A DNA stretch of 44,357 nt from Verrucomicrobiales bacterium (lineage in GTDB: Bacteria; Verrucomicrobiota; Verrucomicrobiae; Limisphaerales; UBA1100), in contig PBLV01000012.1 of the NCBI GenBank assembly GCA_002721895.1, positions 10,924 to 55,280 on the forward strand. The letters run 5' to 3'. Shown in pieces: positions 17,135-25,050 of the stretch. A program made the position numbers and the translations under genes. The notes below the pieces were generated by a model. That model saw nothing but the letters and a program-made list of their open reading frames with translations. It was not told the DNA's origin and made no database searches. Position 1 is the stretch's first letter; each line of letters opens with the position of its first letter.

Positions 17135-19501
17135 ATGAACCGCTTCCTCATTCTTCTCCTCTCGGCCGTTTCTCTTGCTGCACAAAACGGGGCGGTTAAA
17201 TTCTCCGTGCGCTCGGTGGCCAGTGGCGATTGGTCGGACGCGAAGACTTGGGAGCCCAAGCGCGTGCCGGCGGCGGGGGATCGTGTTCTGGTAAGCGCTG
17301 GGACGGTAGTGCGGTTTGAGGCAAAGCAGACGCCGGTGATTCGGCTGTTGCAGGTGGCGGGCACGCTGCGATTTGCGCGCGATCGCAGCACGGAGCTGAA
17401 TGTGGCGCTGCTGAAAGTGCAGGCGGGCAACCGCTGTACGGAACGCGGGTTTGCGTGTGATTTTCATGGCGTGAATGCCGCCGGCGAACCGAACGCGGTG
17501 CCCACGGGCGCGATGCCCACGCTGGAGGTCGGCACGTTGCAGTCGCCCATTCCCGCGCCGCACACCGCACGCATTCGGTTGCACTTTATAAAAGGCATGG
17601 ACGAGGACGACGCGCCGGCATTGGTGTGTTGCTCGGCGCGGATGGAGCTGCACGGCTCGCCGTTGAACCACACGTGGGTCAAGCTCGGCGCGACGGCCAA
17701 GGCGGGGGATTCGCGCGTGACCTTGGCCGAGGCGGTGACCGGTTGGCGCGTGGGCGATGCGGTGATTGTGACGGCGTCGAAAAAGAAATTCAGCCTTCGC
17801 CGGGACGACGCGGAGGATGGCGGCACCGAGCAGCGCGTCATCAAGGCGATTGACGGCCGTGTGCTCACGCTCGATCGGCCGTTGCGCGAGGAACATTTTG
17901 GCACGGGCGAATTCCGCAGTGAGGTGGCCAACCTTTCGCGCAATGTCATTGTCGAGAGCGCCGATCCCGATGGCGTGCGCGGTCACACGATGTTTCATCG
18001 CTACAGCAAGGGCGGCATCAGCTACGCGCGGTTTGCGCACCTCGGCAAGGAAGGCGTGCTCGGTCGGTACGCGATTCATTTCCATCTCGCGGGCACGACG
18101 ATGCGCGGCAGCGCGGTGGTTGGCGCGGCAATTGTCGATTCGCACAACCGCTGGATCACCGTGCACGGCACGCAATACCTGATGGTGCGCGACTGCGTGG
18201 GGTTCCGCTCGGTAGGCCACGGCTATTTTCTCGAGGACGGCACGGAGGTATTCAACCTGCTCGATCGCAACCTCGGCGTGCAGGCGTTCCGCGGTCGGCG
18301 CCTGCCCGACCAAGTGTTGCCGTTCGATCCCAATGACGGCGCCGCCTTTTGGTGGGCCAACGGGCGCAACACGCTCACGCGCAATGTCGCCGTGGAAAAT
18401 GCGCGGTACGGCTACCGCTACGACAGCCAGCACCGCAGCAATTTCAATCCCAATCTCGACGTGCTCATGCCCGATGGCAAAACGCGCAACGTCGACATTC
18501 GCACCCTCGCCATCAGCCGCTTCGAGGCCAATGAATCCCACAGCGAAGGCCTCTACAGCGTGGCGCTCGCCGGCACCGACGGCGCCGGGCCGGACACGCG
18601 GCATCCGCATCGGGTGCGCGGGCTGAAGCTGTGGCAGACCCACTACGCCTTGCGCGCGCAGTTGCCCACGATGCTCGTGGAGGACGTGCACATCCATCGC
18701 GCCGCCTACGGCATCTACCGGCCGTGGTTTGAGAATCACGTTTACAAAAACCTGCACATCGCCGCCACCGGCGCCGAGCCGTTCAACCGCGGGCTGGACG
18801 ACAAGAGCCTGCAGCACGGCAGCATCACCGTCGACGGTCTCACCTTCAGCCAGCTCGGCTACGGCGGGCGCATGCCGTTGATACAAATTAGCGCTAATAA
18901 TGTAACCGGAAAGGCCGCCAGCCATTTTCGCAACGTGACCGTGCGCGACTGCACCCGCCCGGACCGCTGGCCACTGATGAACCTCGGCGGCGGCCCGCGT
19001 CTGCAGCCCTCCACGCCGAAGGGTGTGCCGTATTTTCTGCACGATCACTTTGGCCCCGGCAAACACGCCAAAGTGGTGAGCACGCGCGCGAAGGATCTGC
19101 TCGGCGACGGCAACAAATACGCGCAGGAACCCGGCCTCACCGGCGATGAATCCGTTGTCGCCGAGGTGGTCAACGTGGACTTTCCCGAACTGCTTCAGCC
19201 CGTTGATGACCTCCCGCCTACCACCATCATCACCCGCATCGACCGCACCGGCGACCGCCTGAAAATCTTCGGCACCACCCACGACAACGGCACCATCAAA
19301 ACCGTCACCCTCAACGGCCAACCCGCGCGCATCCATCATCAGCAACACGGCGTCGCCGATTGGAGCATCGAGCTGGAAGGCGCCACGCAACTCACGGCCG
19401 CCGCCACGGACGCCGCCGGCAACGCCGAGAAAAATCCGCATCGATTGAAATTCCAGACGAAAAAGGCGTCCAACAAAAAACTCAACACACCCAAAAAATG
19501 A
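17135..19501 (+). CDS. G8-domain / right-handed beta-helix secreted protein
   Basis: A 788-aa exported protein with signal peptide MNRFLILLLSAVSLAAQ. The next 160 residues fit the G8 domain: GDWSDAKTWEPKRVPAAGDR, then VLVSAGTVVRFEA, ending near RMELHG. The large remainder (about 180-680) is repeat-rich and beta-helix-like: YAIHFHLAGTTMRGS, GHGYFLEDGTEVFNLLDRN, NVAVENARYGYRYD. The C-terminal 80 residues look like an Ig-like domain (TIKTVTLNGQPARI, ATDAAGNAEKN). In animals G8/beta-helix proteins CEMIP and TMEM2 bind or depolymerise hyaluronan; bacterial members are uncharacterised. Its stop overlaps the start of the DUF3500 gene (ATGA), so the two are translationally coupled. Confidence 0.88.
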   Translation: MNRFLILLLSAVSLAAQNGAVKFSVRSVASGDWSDAKTWEPKRVPAAGDRVLVSAGTVVRFEAKQTPVIRLLQVAGTLRFARDRSTELNVALLKVQAGNRCTERGFACDFHGVNAAGEPNAVPTGAMPTLEVGTLQSPIPAPHTARIRLHFIKGMDEDDAPALVCCSARMELHGSPLNHTWVKLGATAKAGDSRVTLAEAVTGWRVGDAVIVTASKKKFSLRRDDAEDGGTEQRVIKAIDGRVLTLDRPLREEHFGTGEFRSEVANLSRNVIVESADPDGVRGHTMFHRYSKGGISYARFAHLGKEGVLGRYAIHFHLAGTTMRGSAVVGAAIVDSHNRWITVHGTQYLMVRDCVGFRSVGHGYFLEDGTEVFNLLDRNLGVQAFRGRRLPDQVLPFDPNDGAAFWWANGRNTLTRNVAVENARYGYRYDSQHRSNFNPNLDVLMPDGKTRNVDIRTLAISRFEANESHSEGLYSVALAGTDGAGPDTRHPHRVRGLKLWQTHYALRAQLPTMLVEDVHIHRAAYGIYRPWFENHVYKNLHIAATGAEPFNRGLDDKSLQHGSITVDGLTFSQLGYGGRMPLIQISANNVTGKAASHFRNVTVRDCTRPDRWPLMNLGGGPRLQPSTPKGVPYFLHDHFGPGKHAKVVSTRAKDLLGDGNKYAQEPGLTGDESVVAEVVNVDFPELLQPVDDLPPTTIITRIDRTGDRLKIFGTTHDNGTIKTVTLNGQPARIHHQQHGVADWSIELEGATQLTAAATDAAGNAEKNPHRLKFQTKKASNKKLNTPKK

Positions 19502-20505
19502 ACATCATCGAATCTGACTGCCCTGATTGTAATTTCTTTGAGGACGCCTCCATTGCGCGGCGCGATTTTTTGAAACTGGCGGGCACGACCGCCGCGGTGG
19601 CAGCGACGGCTCCGGCGGTGTTGGCCAAGCCGGCGAAAGAGAAGCCGGCAGAAGCGTTGTTGAAGGAGTTGTTTGCCACTTTGACGAAAGAGCAAAAGAA
19701 AGGCGTGGCGCTGGCGTTTGATGCGGGCGCGGGCAAGAACCGCGTGCCGACACGGCTGGGCATGTACAACCGCGCACTGAAAAATGAGAAGATCGGCGGT
19801 ATCTACACGAAGGCGCAGCAGGAATTGATCGAGCGGGCGCTGAAGGCGATCTGCTCAGATGACGAGGGTTACCACAAAATTTCGCGTGACGAGGAGTTTG
19901 ACAACAGCGGCTCGCTGGCGGGTTGTGGCGCGCACTTTTTTGGCGACCCAAATCAGGGCCAGTTTTCGTGGCTGTTCACCGGGCATCACCTCACCGTGCG
20001 TTGCGACGGCAACACCATTCCGGGCGCGGCGTTCGGCGGGCCGATTTATTACGGCCACATTGCCGGTGGCTACAGCGAGAAAAATGTTTACCGCTTCCAA
20101 ACCAAGGCCGTGCAAAGCGTGTACGATGCGCTGGACGCCAAGCAGCGTCAGGCGGCGGTGATCGCGCAGGGCTCGCCCGGTGAAATGGCGAAGTCCGTGA
20201 AGCACCGCGAGCGCCCGTACCCAGGCATCGGCATCGGCGAGCTGTCGCCCGACCAACGCGAGCAGGTGCTCAAGGTGATGCGCGCGTGCGTGGCGCCGTT
20301 CCGCAAGGAGGACGGCGATGAGGTGATGGACATCGTGAAGGCCAACGGCGGCCTCGAGAAAATCAACCTCGCCTTTTACAAAGAAAAGCGGTCCACCGAC
20401 GAAAAAATCCGCTGGCACTTCTGGCGCCTCGAGGGTCCGGGCTTCGTGTGGAACTACCGCGTGCTCGGCCACGTGCATTGTTTCGTGAACATCGCCCGCG
20501 TGTGA
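19498..20505 (+). CDS. DUF3500 family Tat-exported protein
   Basis: A 335-aa protein starting at the ATG at 19498, which overlaps the stop of the G8 gene by ATGA. An N-terminal Tat motif ARRDFLKLAG and an Ala-rich hydrophobic region (TTAAVAATAPAVLA) mark it for folded export. An unusual cysteine pair, SDCPDCNFF, precedes the Tat motif. The body fits DUF3500: HFFGDPNQGQFSWLFTGHHL, FGGPIYYGH, and the end FVWNYRVLGHVHCFVNIAR. The family has no established activity; conserved His residues suggest a metal or substrate site. Longer in-frame starts would read through the end of the G8 gene and are rejected. Confidence 0.88.
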   Translation: MNIIESDCPDCNFFEDASIARRDFLKLAGTTAAVAATAPAVLAKPAKEKPAEALLKELFATLTKEQKKGVALAFDAGAGKNRVPTRLGMYNRALKNEKIGGIYTKAQQELIERALKAICSDDEGYHKISRDEEFDNSGSLAGCGAHFFGDPNQGQFSWLFTGHHLTVRCDGNTIPGAAFGGPIYYGHIAGGYSEKNVYRFQTKAVQSVYDALDAKQRQAAVIAQGSPGEMAKSVKHRERPYPGIGIGELSPDQREQVLKVMRACVAPFRKEDGDEVMDIVKANGGLEKINLAFYKEKRSTDEKIRWHFWRLEGPGFVWNYRVLGHVHCFVNIARV

Positions 20506-20521
20506 GACACGTTTTTTGCGA

Positions 20522-21454
20522 ATGAGAATTCTCTATACGCTCAGTGTTTCTGTGGCGGTAGGTATCGCCACTCAAGCCGCCACCAAGCGCGAGGCGGTGG
20601 CCAAGGCGATTCCGCTTATTGAGAAAACCGTCGGTGTTTACATTCAGAAACGTGACTGTTTCACCTGCCATCATCAGGCACTGCCCTTGATGTCGCTCAG
20701 CCGCGCGAAACAGTTTGGCTTCAAGGTGGATGACAAGGTTGTTAAGGACCAAACTGCATTCACGCTCGAGTATTTTGCCGACCGACAGGACCGACTGCCC
20801 AAGGGCCAAGGCGTGGTCGGCGGACCGTATACCGCGGGCTATGCATTGGCCGGCTTGCGGGCGGTGAATTTTAAACCCAACCCAACGAGCGAGGCTCTAA
20901 TAGCTTATCTCAAGAAAACGCAACACAAAGACGGCAGCTGGCGCATTCGCACGCATCGGCCTCCATTAGAGGACAGTCATTTCACCGCAACCACACTGGC
21001 CGTGCAAAGCCTGCCGGATGATGCACCCGGGCGAAAGCGCGCCCTCGAATGGCTGACAAAAACCAAACCGAATTCCACTGAGGACCGCGTGTTTCAAATC
21101 CTTGGACTCGCGAGCGCACCCAACGCCACCCTCGGCCCTGTGCTCAAGCTTTTGGCCTCACAACGGGACGACGGCGGCTTTGCGCAACAACCCGACATGA
21201 CCAGCGACGCCTACGCCACCGGCCAAGCCCTCGTAGCCCTTCGCGCGGCCGGCGCCATGAAGCAATTTGCCCCCGCCATTCAACGTGCTGAGCAGTGGCT
21301 CCTAAACAATCAAAAACCCGATGGCTCGTGGCATGTGAAAACGCGCAGCCGCCCCATCCAAAAATATTTTGAAAGCGGTTTCCCTCACGGCAAGGACCAA
21401 TTCATTTCCCTCAGTGCCACCTGCTGGGCGGTGCTGGCTTTGACAGGAAAGTAA
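20522..21454 (+). CDS. Secreted alpha/alpha-toroid (squalene-cyclase-like) protein with haem motif
   Basis: A 310-aa exported protein starting at the ATG at 20522. After a signal peptide (MRILYTLSVSVAVGIATQA) comes CFTCHHQALPL with a CxxCH c-type haem motif. The rest is built of helical repeats of the prenyltransferase/squalene-oxidase type: YLKKTQHKDGSWRI, LLASQRDDGGFAQQPDMTSD, WLLNNQKPDGSWHVKT and a final LSATCWAVLALTG. The QxxDGSW pattern is typical of that fold, but catalytic residues of cyclases are not evident. Proteins joining this fold with a haem motif occur in Acidobacteria and Planctomycetes. It follows DUF3500 by 16 nt and probably ends the operon. Confidence 0.82.
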   Translation: MRILYTLSVSVAVGIATQAATKREAVAKAIPLIEKTVGVYIQKRDCFTCHHQALPLMSLSRAKQFGFKVDDKVVKDQTAFTLEYFADRQDRLPKGQGVVGGPYTAGYALAGLRAVNFKPNPTSEALIAYLKKTQHKDGSWRIRTHRPPLEDSHFTATTLAVQSLPDDAPGRKRALEWLTKTKPNSTEDRVFQILGLASAPNATLGPVLKLLASQRDDGGFAQQPDMTSDAYATGQALVALRAAGAMKQFAPAIQRAEQWLLNNQKPDGSWHVKTRSRPIQKYFESGFPHGKDQFISLSATCWAVLALTGK

Positions 21455-21463
21455 CAACAAATA

Positions 21464-21521
21464 TCATGCCGAGATACAGTGGCGTGGAAAAATTTCTTTT
21501 GATCTCCGCGTCTCGGCGTGA
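21464..21521. repeat. Degenerate inverted repeat, relative of the 4996-5064 hairpin
   Basis: TCATGCCGAGA (21464-21474) pairs with TCTCGGCGTGA (21511-21521) with one wobble. The right arm reads CTCCGCGTCTCGGCGTGAGG, close to the right arm at 5038-5064 (CTCTGCGTCTCCGCGTGAG). It may be a decayed copy of the same repeat. It also lies just after the toroid gene but has no T-run at its 3' side. Confidence 0.4.
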
Positions 21522-21567
21522 GGATCGATGGACAGCGCCTTGCGATAAAACCACGAACGATCCACCT

Positions 21568-22229
21568 CTACTCGTTCCAATTCCCATATACCGGATTAGG
21601 CAGCATGAACTTGTGCGTGCCCCATTCAGATAGGGCCCTCCGGATGGTCGTGTGCCACGTCACCAAACCAAGCCAACACCTTTATCGCCCCGTGCGCCTC
21701 CATGCGGCCGGTGCCCTGTAGTACTTCGGCGCGGCGGGTGTTCTTGCGGTCATGGCGATCCTTTCGCAGGAGGTAAATGTCGCTTTCCCCGCCGAGGCCC
21801 AGTTGGTTTATGTTGGCGCGAGAATGTCCCGTGTTTCTCGCGTAACGGTTGCTGATGAAAATGATGCGCCCACGCGGCAGCTTGCGCACCCTGGCAATAA
21901 ATTCGTCTGCTCCCGGCACTAGCCCAGCCTTGCACTCCGCCACCCATTTCTCCCAAGCCTCCTGACTGTGCCCCTGCCCGCTCGCCTCTAGTCGACGTTG
22001 ATAGTCGGAATTATCCAGCATTGTCTCGTCCAAATCCATCACGATCGCCCACGACCCCTTTTGCTCCTTGGCGGCAGCCGTCAATTTTTCCCATGCCACA
22101 GCGTACGTTTGTGACCAAACCGCCTTGTACTCGCGCGACCTGGTCATCCAGTTTAACGTCGGGGGAAAAACGCGCCACCTTGGGCGGAGCCACCCACATG
22201 ATGAAAGGCATCAGAAAAACACCCAACAC
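21568..22229 (-). pseudogene. Class C (e(P4)-type) acid phosphatase with two frameshifts
   Basis: Three frames on the minus strand make one acid phosphatase. The first (about 22229-22140) has a signal-like start VLGVFLMPFIMWVAPPKV. The second (22147-21626) has REYKAVWSQTYAVAWEKL, the HAD nucleophile motif IVMDLDETMLDNSDYQ, IIFISNRYARN and IKVLAWFGDVAHD. The third (about 21625-21568) has EWGTHKFMLPNPVYGNWNE, the usual end of this family. The breaks are near 22140 and near 21630. Intact, it would be a periplasmic phosphatase or 5'-nucleotidase of about 220 aa. Two frameshifts point to a pseudogene; indel errors in the assembly are the alternative. The true start is uncertain (GTG or TTG near 22226). 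Confidence 0.75.
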
Positions 22230-22240
22230 AAGTGAATCGG

Positions 22241-23473
22241 CTACTTTCGTGGGGCCGGCTTCACGCCTTGTGGGGTAACCAGCCAGTCCGTAATATGCGA
22301 AGTGGCAAACGTGCGGCCGATCTCCTTGCCTGCCTTGGTGGAGACAACCCATTGATGCCCCACGTAGGTGCCCTGCTGGCGGGTTCCCTCAGGCCGCAGT
22401 CCGGAGTCGTAGGTCTCCATTTGCCCACTAAAATTCACCCAGCTGATCACGATCGATTCCATGGTCTTGTTGGTAAACCGGATGTATGTGCGAGTGGTGT
22501 TGTGACTGATGTTGACCTTGGGCAGATCCTTTTGCAGTTGATCAATCTCCGGTAGGGCCAGCAGGGCATTGCCGATCAGCTTCACCTCCTGCAGGGTCAG
22601 CATTGTCCTCAGAGGCCTGAGATTCGTGACCTTGCAGCCCTGCAATGAAACGGACCGCAATTTTTTTAGGCTGGCCAATGGCTTGAGGTCCTTCAAAGGG
22701 TTGTTGGCCAAGTCCAGCTCGTTCAAGCGCGGCAGATGGGCGAGCGCACTGATGTTCTCCACTTGGTTGCGCGACAGGAACAGCGCACGCAGTTCCTTCA
22801 GATTGGTCAGCGGCGTGAGGTCTTTCACCTGGTTGGAGTCCAAGCGCAGCGCACGCAATTTTGTAAGGCCAGCCAACGGCTGAAGATTTGGCGTCGGGTT
22901 ATGCGAAACATTGAGCCGCTGCAAATTTCTGAGATTCGCTAACGCCAACAGATTCCCTGTCTTATTGTTGTTCAGCTCCAGCTCGTACAAGGCGGTGCAG
23001 CCGGCCAACGGTTCAAAGGTGGTGACTTGGTTGGACCCCACGCTGAGTTTTTCCAGCCCTTTCAGCCTGCCCAAGGGGGCCAAATCCTTGATCCGGTTGG
23101 ATCCCAAGTGCAGCACTCGCAGGTTCACACACTGAGTCAACGGACTGAGGTCGGTGATTTGGTTGGCGTTAAGATACAGAACCTCCAGTTTGCGCAACTT
23201 GGCCAGCGGCGTAAGGTCGGTGATTTGATTGCGGTACAGCCACAGCCTCCGAAGATTCGGCAGCTCACCCAAGCGCGTGATGTCCTTGACCCGCCGCTCG
23301 GCCAGACCCAGTTGTGTGACTTTCGCCAAATCCGCGGCGGTGAGTGCACCACTCACTTTGCCGCACGCGCCACGAATGGCCATGTCGATGGCGCGATCCA
23401 CATCCGGATGATTCTTCGCATGCACCGTGCTCAATCTCGCCAGCAGCACAGCCAGAATCGCGGCCATTTTCAT
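22241..23473 (-). CDS. Secreted leucine-rich-repeat protein with C-terminal VHL-beta-like domain
   Basis: A 410-aa protein starting at MKMAAILAVLLARLSTVHA (23473), a signal peptide. About ten 22-residue repeats of the internalin/SDS22 type follow, for example LRRLWLYRNQITDLTPLAKL and LRVLHLGSNRIKDLAPLGRL. The last 85 residues change character: TYIRFTNKTMESIVISWVNF, GQMETYDSGLRPEGTRQQ and GTYVGHQWVVSTKAGKEIG. These closely resemble the beta domain of the von Hippel-Lindau protein (FxNxS, WLNFDG, YRGHxWLF). VHL-beta domains are known in bacteria but their role is unknown. The protein probably binds another protein or surface ligand. The gene is divergent from the other LRR gene. Confidence 0.85.
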   Translation of the reverse strand: MKMAAILAVLLARLSTVHAKNHPDVDRAIDMAIRGACGKVSGALTAADLAKVTQLGLAERRVKDITRLGELPNLRRLWLYRNQITDLTPLAKLRKLEVLYLNANQITDLSPLTQCVNLRVLHLGSNRIKDLAPLGRLKGLEKLSVGSNQVTTFEPLAGCTALYELELNNNKTGNLLALANLRNLQRLNVSHNPTPNLQPLAGLTKLRALRLDSNQVKDLTPLTNLKELRALFLSRNQVENISALAHLPRLNELDLANNPLKDLKPLASLKKLRSVSLQGCKVTNLRPLRTMLTLQEVKLIGNALLALPEIDQLQKDLPKVNISHNTTRTYIRFTNKTMESIVISWVNFSGQMETYDSGLRPEGTRQQGTYVGHQWVVSTKAGKEIGRTFATSHITDWLVTPQGVKPAPRK

Positions 23474-23570
23474 GGGGGGAGTGTATCTCCTCGCGTGTGA
23501 ATTACGATCGATTTGTGATGGTGCATCCTTGTGTTCGAAGGCCCGTGCTTTAGAGTGCCGAGGCATTGTG

Positions 23571-24416
23571 ATGAGGTATTGGATACGGGCAACAACGATG
23601 GCAATTGTATGCGTGATGCAGGCAGTCATGGTGCAAGCAAACTCTACTCTCATTACCAACCCCATCATTGCGCAGGCGATCCGGGAAAGTCTTGGGAAGT
23701 CCGAGGGCAAATTCACCAGGGCAGACTTGGCAAAAGTCACCAACCTTGACCTGACCTTCACCCGAATCACCGACGCAGACCTCAAAGAGATCGCAAAGTT
23801 GCCTCAACTTAAAAAACTTTATTTGAACGGAACGCAAATCACCAATGTGGGTCTCAAGGAACTGGTCAAGTTGCAGCAGCTCACCCTCCTGAACTTGTGG
23901 CGCACCCAAGTCACCGATGCGGGCCTCAAGGAGTTGGCCAAGCTGCCGCAGCTCCGTTCCCTTGACTTGAGCCGAAACACGATCACGGACGCCAATCTCA
24001 AGGATTTGGCCCGGTTACAACAACTTACACATCTTTGGTTGAACAACTCGCAAGTCAAGGATGCGGGCATCAGGGAAATTGCCAAGCTGCGGCAACTCAC
24101 CCACCTTGGACTGGTCGGCACCGAAATCACCGATGCCGGCCTCAAGGAGGTCGCCAAGTTGCAGCAACTCACCTCCCTTGGCTTGAGCTGGACGGAAATC
24201 ACCGATGCCGGCCTCAAGAAAATCATCAAATTGCCACAACTCAAGGTGCTGAGCCTGACCGACACAAAAATTACCGACGCAGGTCTCAAGGAACTGGCCA
24301 AGCTGCAAAACCTAACCGAGCTTTACCTGCACCGCACTCGGATCACCGCCGATGTCATAACTGAATTTCAGCAAACGCGGCCAAAGTGCAAAATCTACAG
24401 CAGATTCACGGAATAA
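23571..24416 (+). CDS. Secreted leucine-rich-repeat protein (24-residue repeat type)
   Basis: A 281-aa protein from the ATG at 23571. The signal peptide includes MAIVCVMQAVMVQA. Nine tandem repeats of 24 residues follow, each close to LxxLxLxxTxITDAGLKELAKL (examples: LTLLNLWRTQVTDAGLKELA, LTSLGLSWTEITDAGLKKII). This is the ribonuclease-inhibitor-like type common in Planctomycetes. Repeats are near-identical at the DNA level, so gene conversion or recombination is likely. The opening SLGKSEGKFTRADLAKVTNL matches the opening ACGKVSGALTAADLAKVTQL of the divergent LRR neighbour, so the two share an N-terminal cap. Binding partner unknown. Confidence 0.85.
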   Translation: MRYWIRATTMAIVCVMQAVMVQANSTLITNPIIAQAIRESLGKSEGKFTRADLAKVTNLDLTFTRITDADLKEIAKLPQLKKLYLNGTQITNVGLKELVKLQQLTLLNLWRTQVTDAGLKELAKLPQLRSLDLSRNTITDANLKDLARLQQLTHLWLNNSQVKDAGIREIAKLRQLTHLGLVGTEITDAGLKEVAKLQQLTSLGLSWTEITDAGLKKIIKLPQLKVLSLTDTKITDAGLKELAKLQNLTELYLHRTRITADVITEFQQTRPKCKIYSRFTE

Positions 24417-24698
24417 CCCACATCCCGCTCCCTGAAAGACTCACAATCTCCTGAAACAGCTACCACCTGTTCCCAAGCTGTGGGCATGGGCTTGCAGCCA
24501 ATCCGACCTGTACTCGTCAAGTACCGAAGCTTCCTTCCCACACCGTGGCCAAGGCTCCTATCAAACCCAAAGACACTTGCTCCACAAGCTCACGCTACGT
24601 TTTTAAAACATTTTAAGCAAGGGGATTGGCCACAGGAATCAGACGTTCCCGCGCCCAAGATGAACGGTTTTGGCCGCCCAATCTTTGTTCTTGAGCTC
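24417..24698. other. Gene-free stretch before repeat copy 2
   Basis: No convincing gene, promoter or terminator is visible. A frame from 24480 is open and reads into the repeat, but its first part has no protein-like features. Confidence 0.5.
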
Positions 24699-24895
24699 CC
24701 AACCCTTCGTCCCGACCGCAAAACCTTTGATCCCGACCGCAAAACCTTTGGTCGGGAGCGCAAAACCTTTGGTTCCATGCCGGGGAATAAAAGTTTTTTG
24801 TTCCAGAAAAGCCTGTTTTTCAGGGGTTTTTTGTTCTCAATAAAAAAGTTGAAGATTTTTTAGAATTCTTGGGAGGCAAGCATACAATATAAAAT
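24699..24895 (+). repeat. Dispersed 21-nt-period repeat element, copy 2
   Basis: Plus-strand units at 24699-24779 read PTLRPDR, KTFDPDR, KTFGRER, KTFGSMP in one frame. At DNA level GACCGCAAAACCTTTGATCC recurs with period 21. The tail (24780-24895) has TTGTTCCAGAAAAGCCTG, GGGGTTTTTTG and TTTTTTAGAATTC in the same order as the minus-strand copy at 5161-5480. Copy number of the unit differs (about four here, eight there), as expected for slippage. It lies between convergent genes. 24896-25050 holds nothing recognisable. Confidence 0.6.
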
Positions 24896-25050
24896 GTGGC
24901 TGAATCTCGCCCGGCTGTCGATTCTCAGCCCCATATCCACATGCGGAGCCGCAAAGGGATTGCCTTTGCCTTATACTCGGTTCCCGTTCGATGAGGGGGT
25001 AGCGAGCATGAGTACGATTGTCGTGGCTTACGGGATGTGGGGCACTGAAC

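Noticed and set aside
17126..19441. Long minus-strand open frame of 771 codons
   Set aside because: Antisense to the G8/beta-helix gene and explained by high-GC codon bias.
22769..24400. Possible CRISPR or tandem-repeat array in the LRR region
   Set aside because: The periodicity is that of coding LRRs (66 and 72 nt) in frame; no spacers and no cas genes.
24480..24863. 127-codon frame through the repeat copy
   Set aside because: Its first half is not protein-like; the repeated heptads come from the DNA repeat. Kept only as a repeat.
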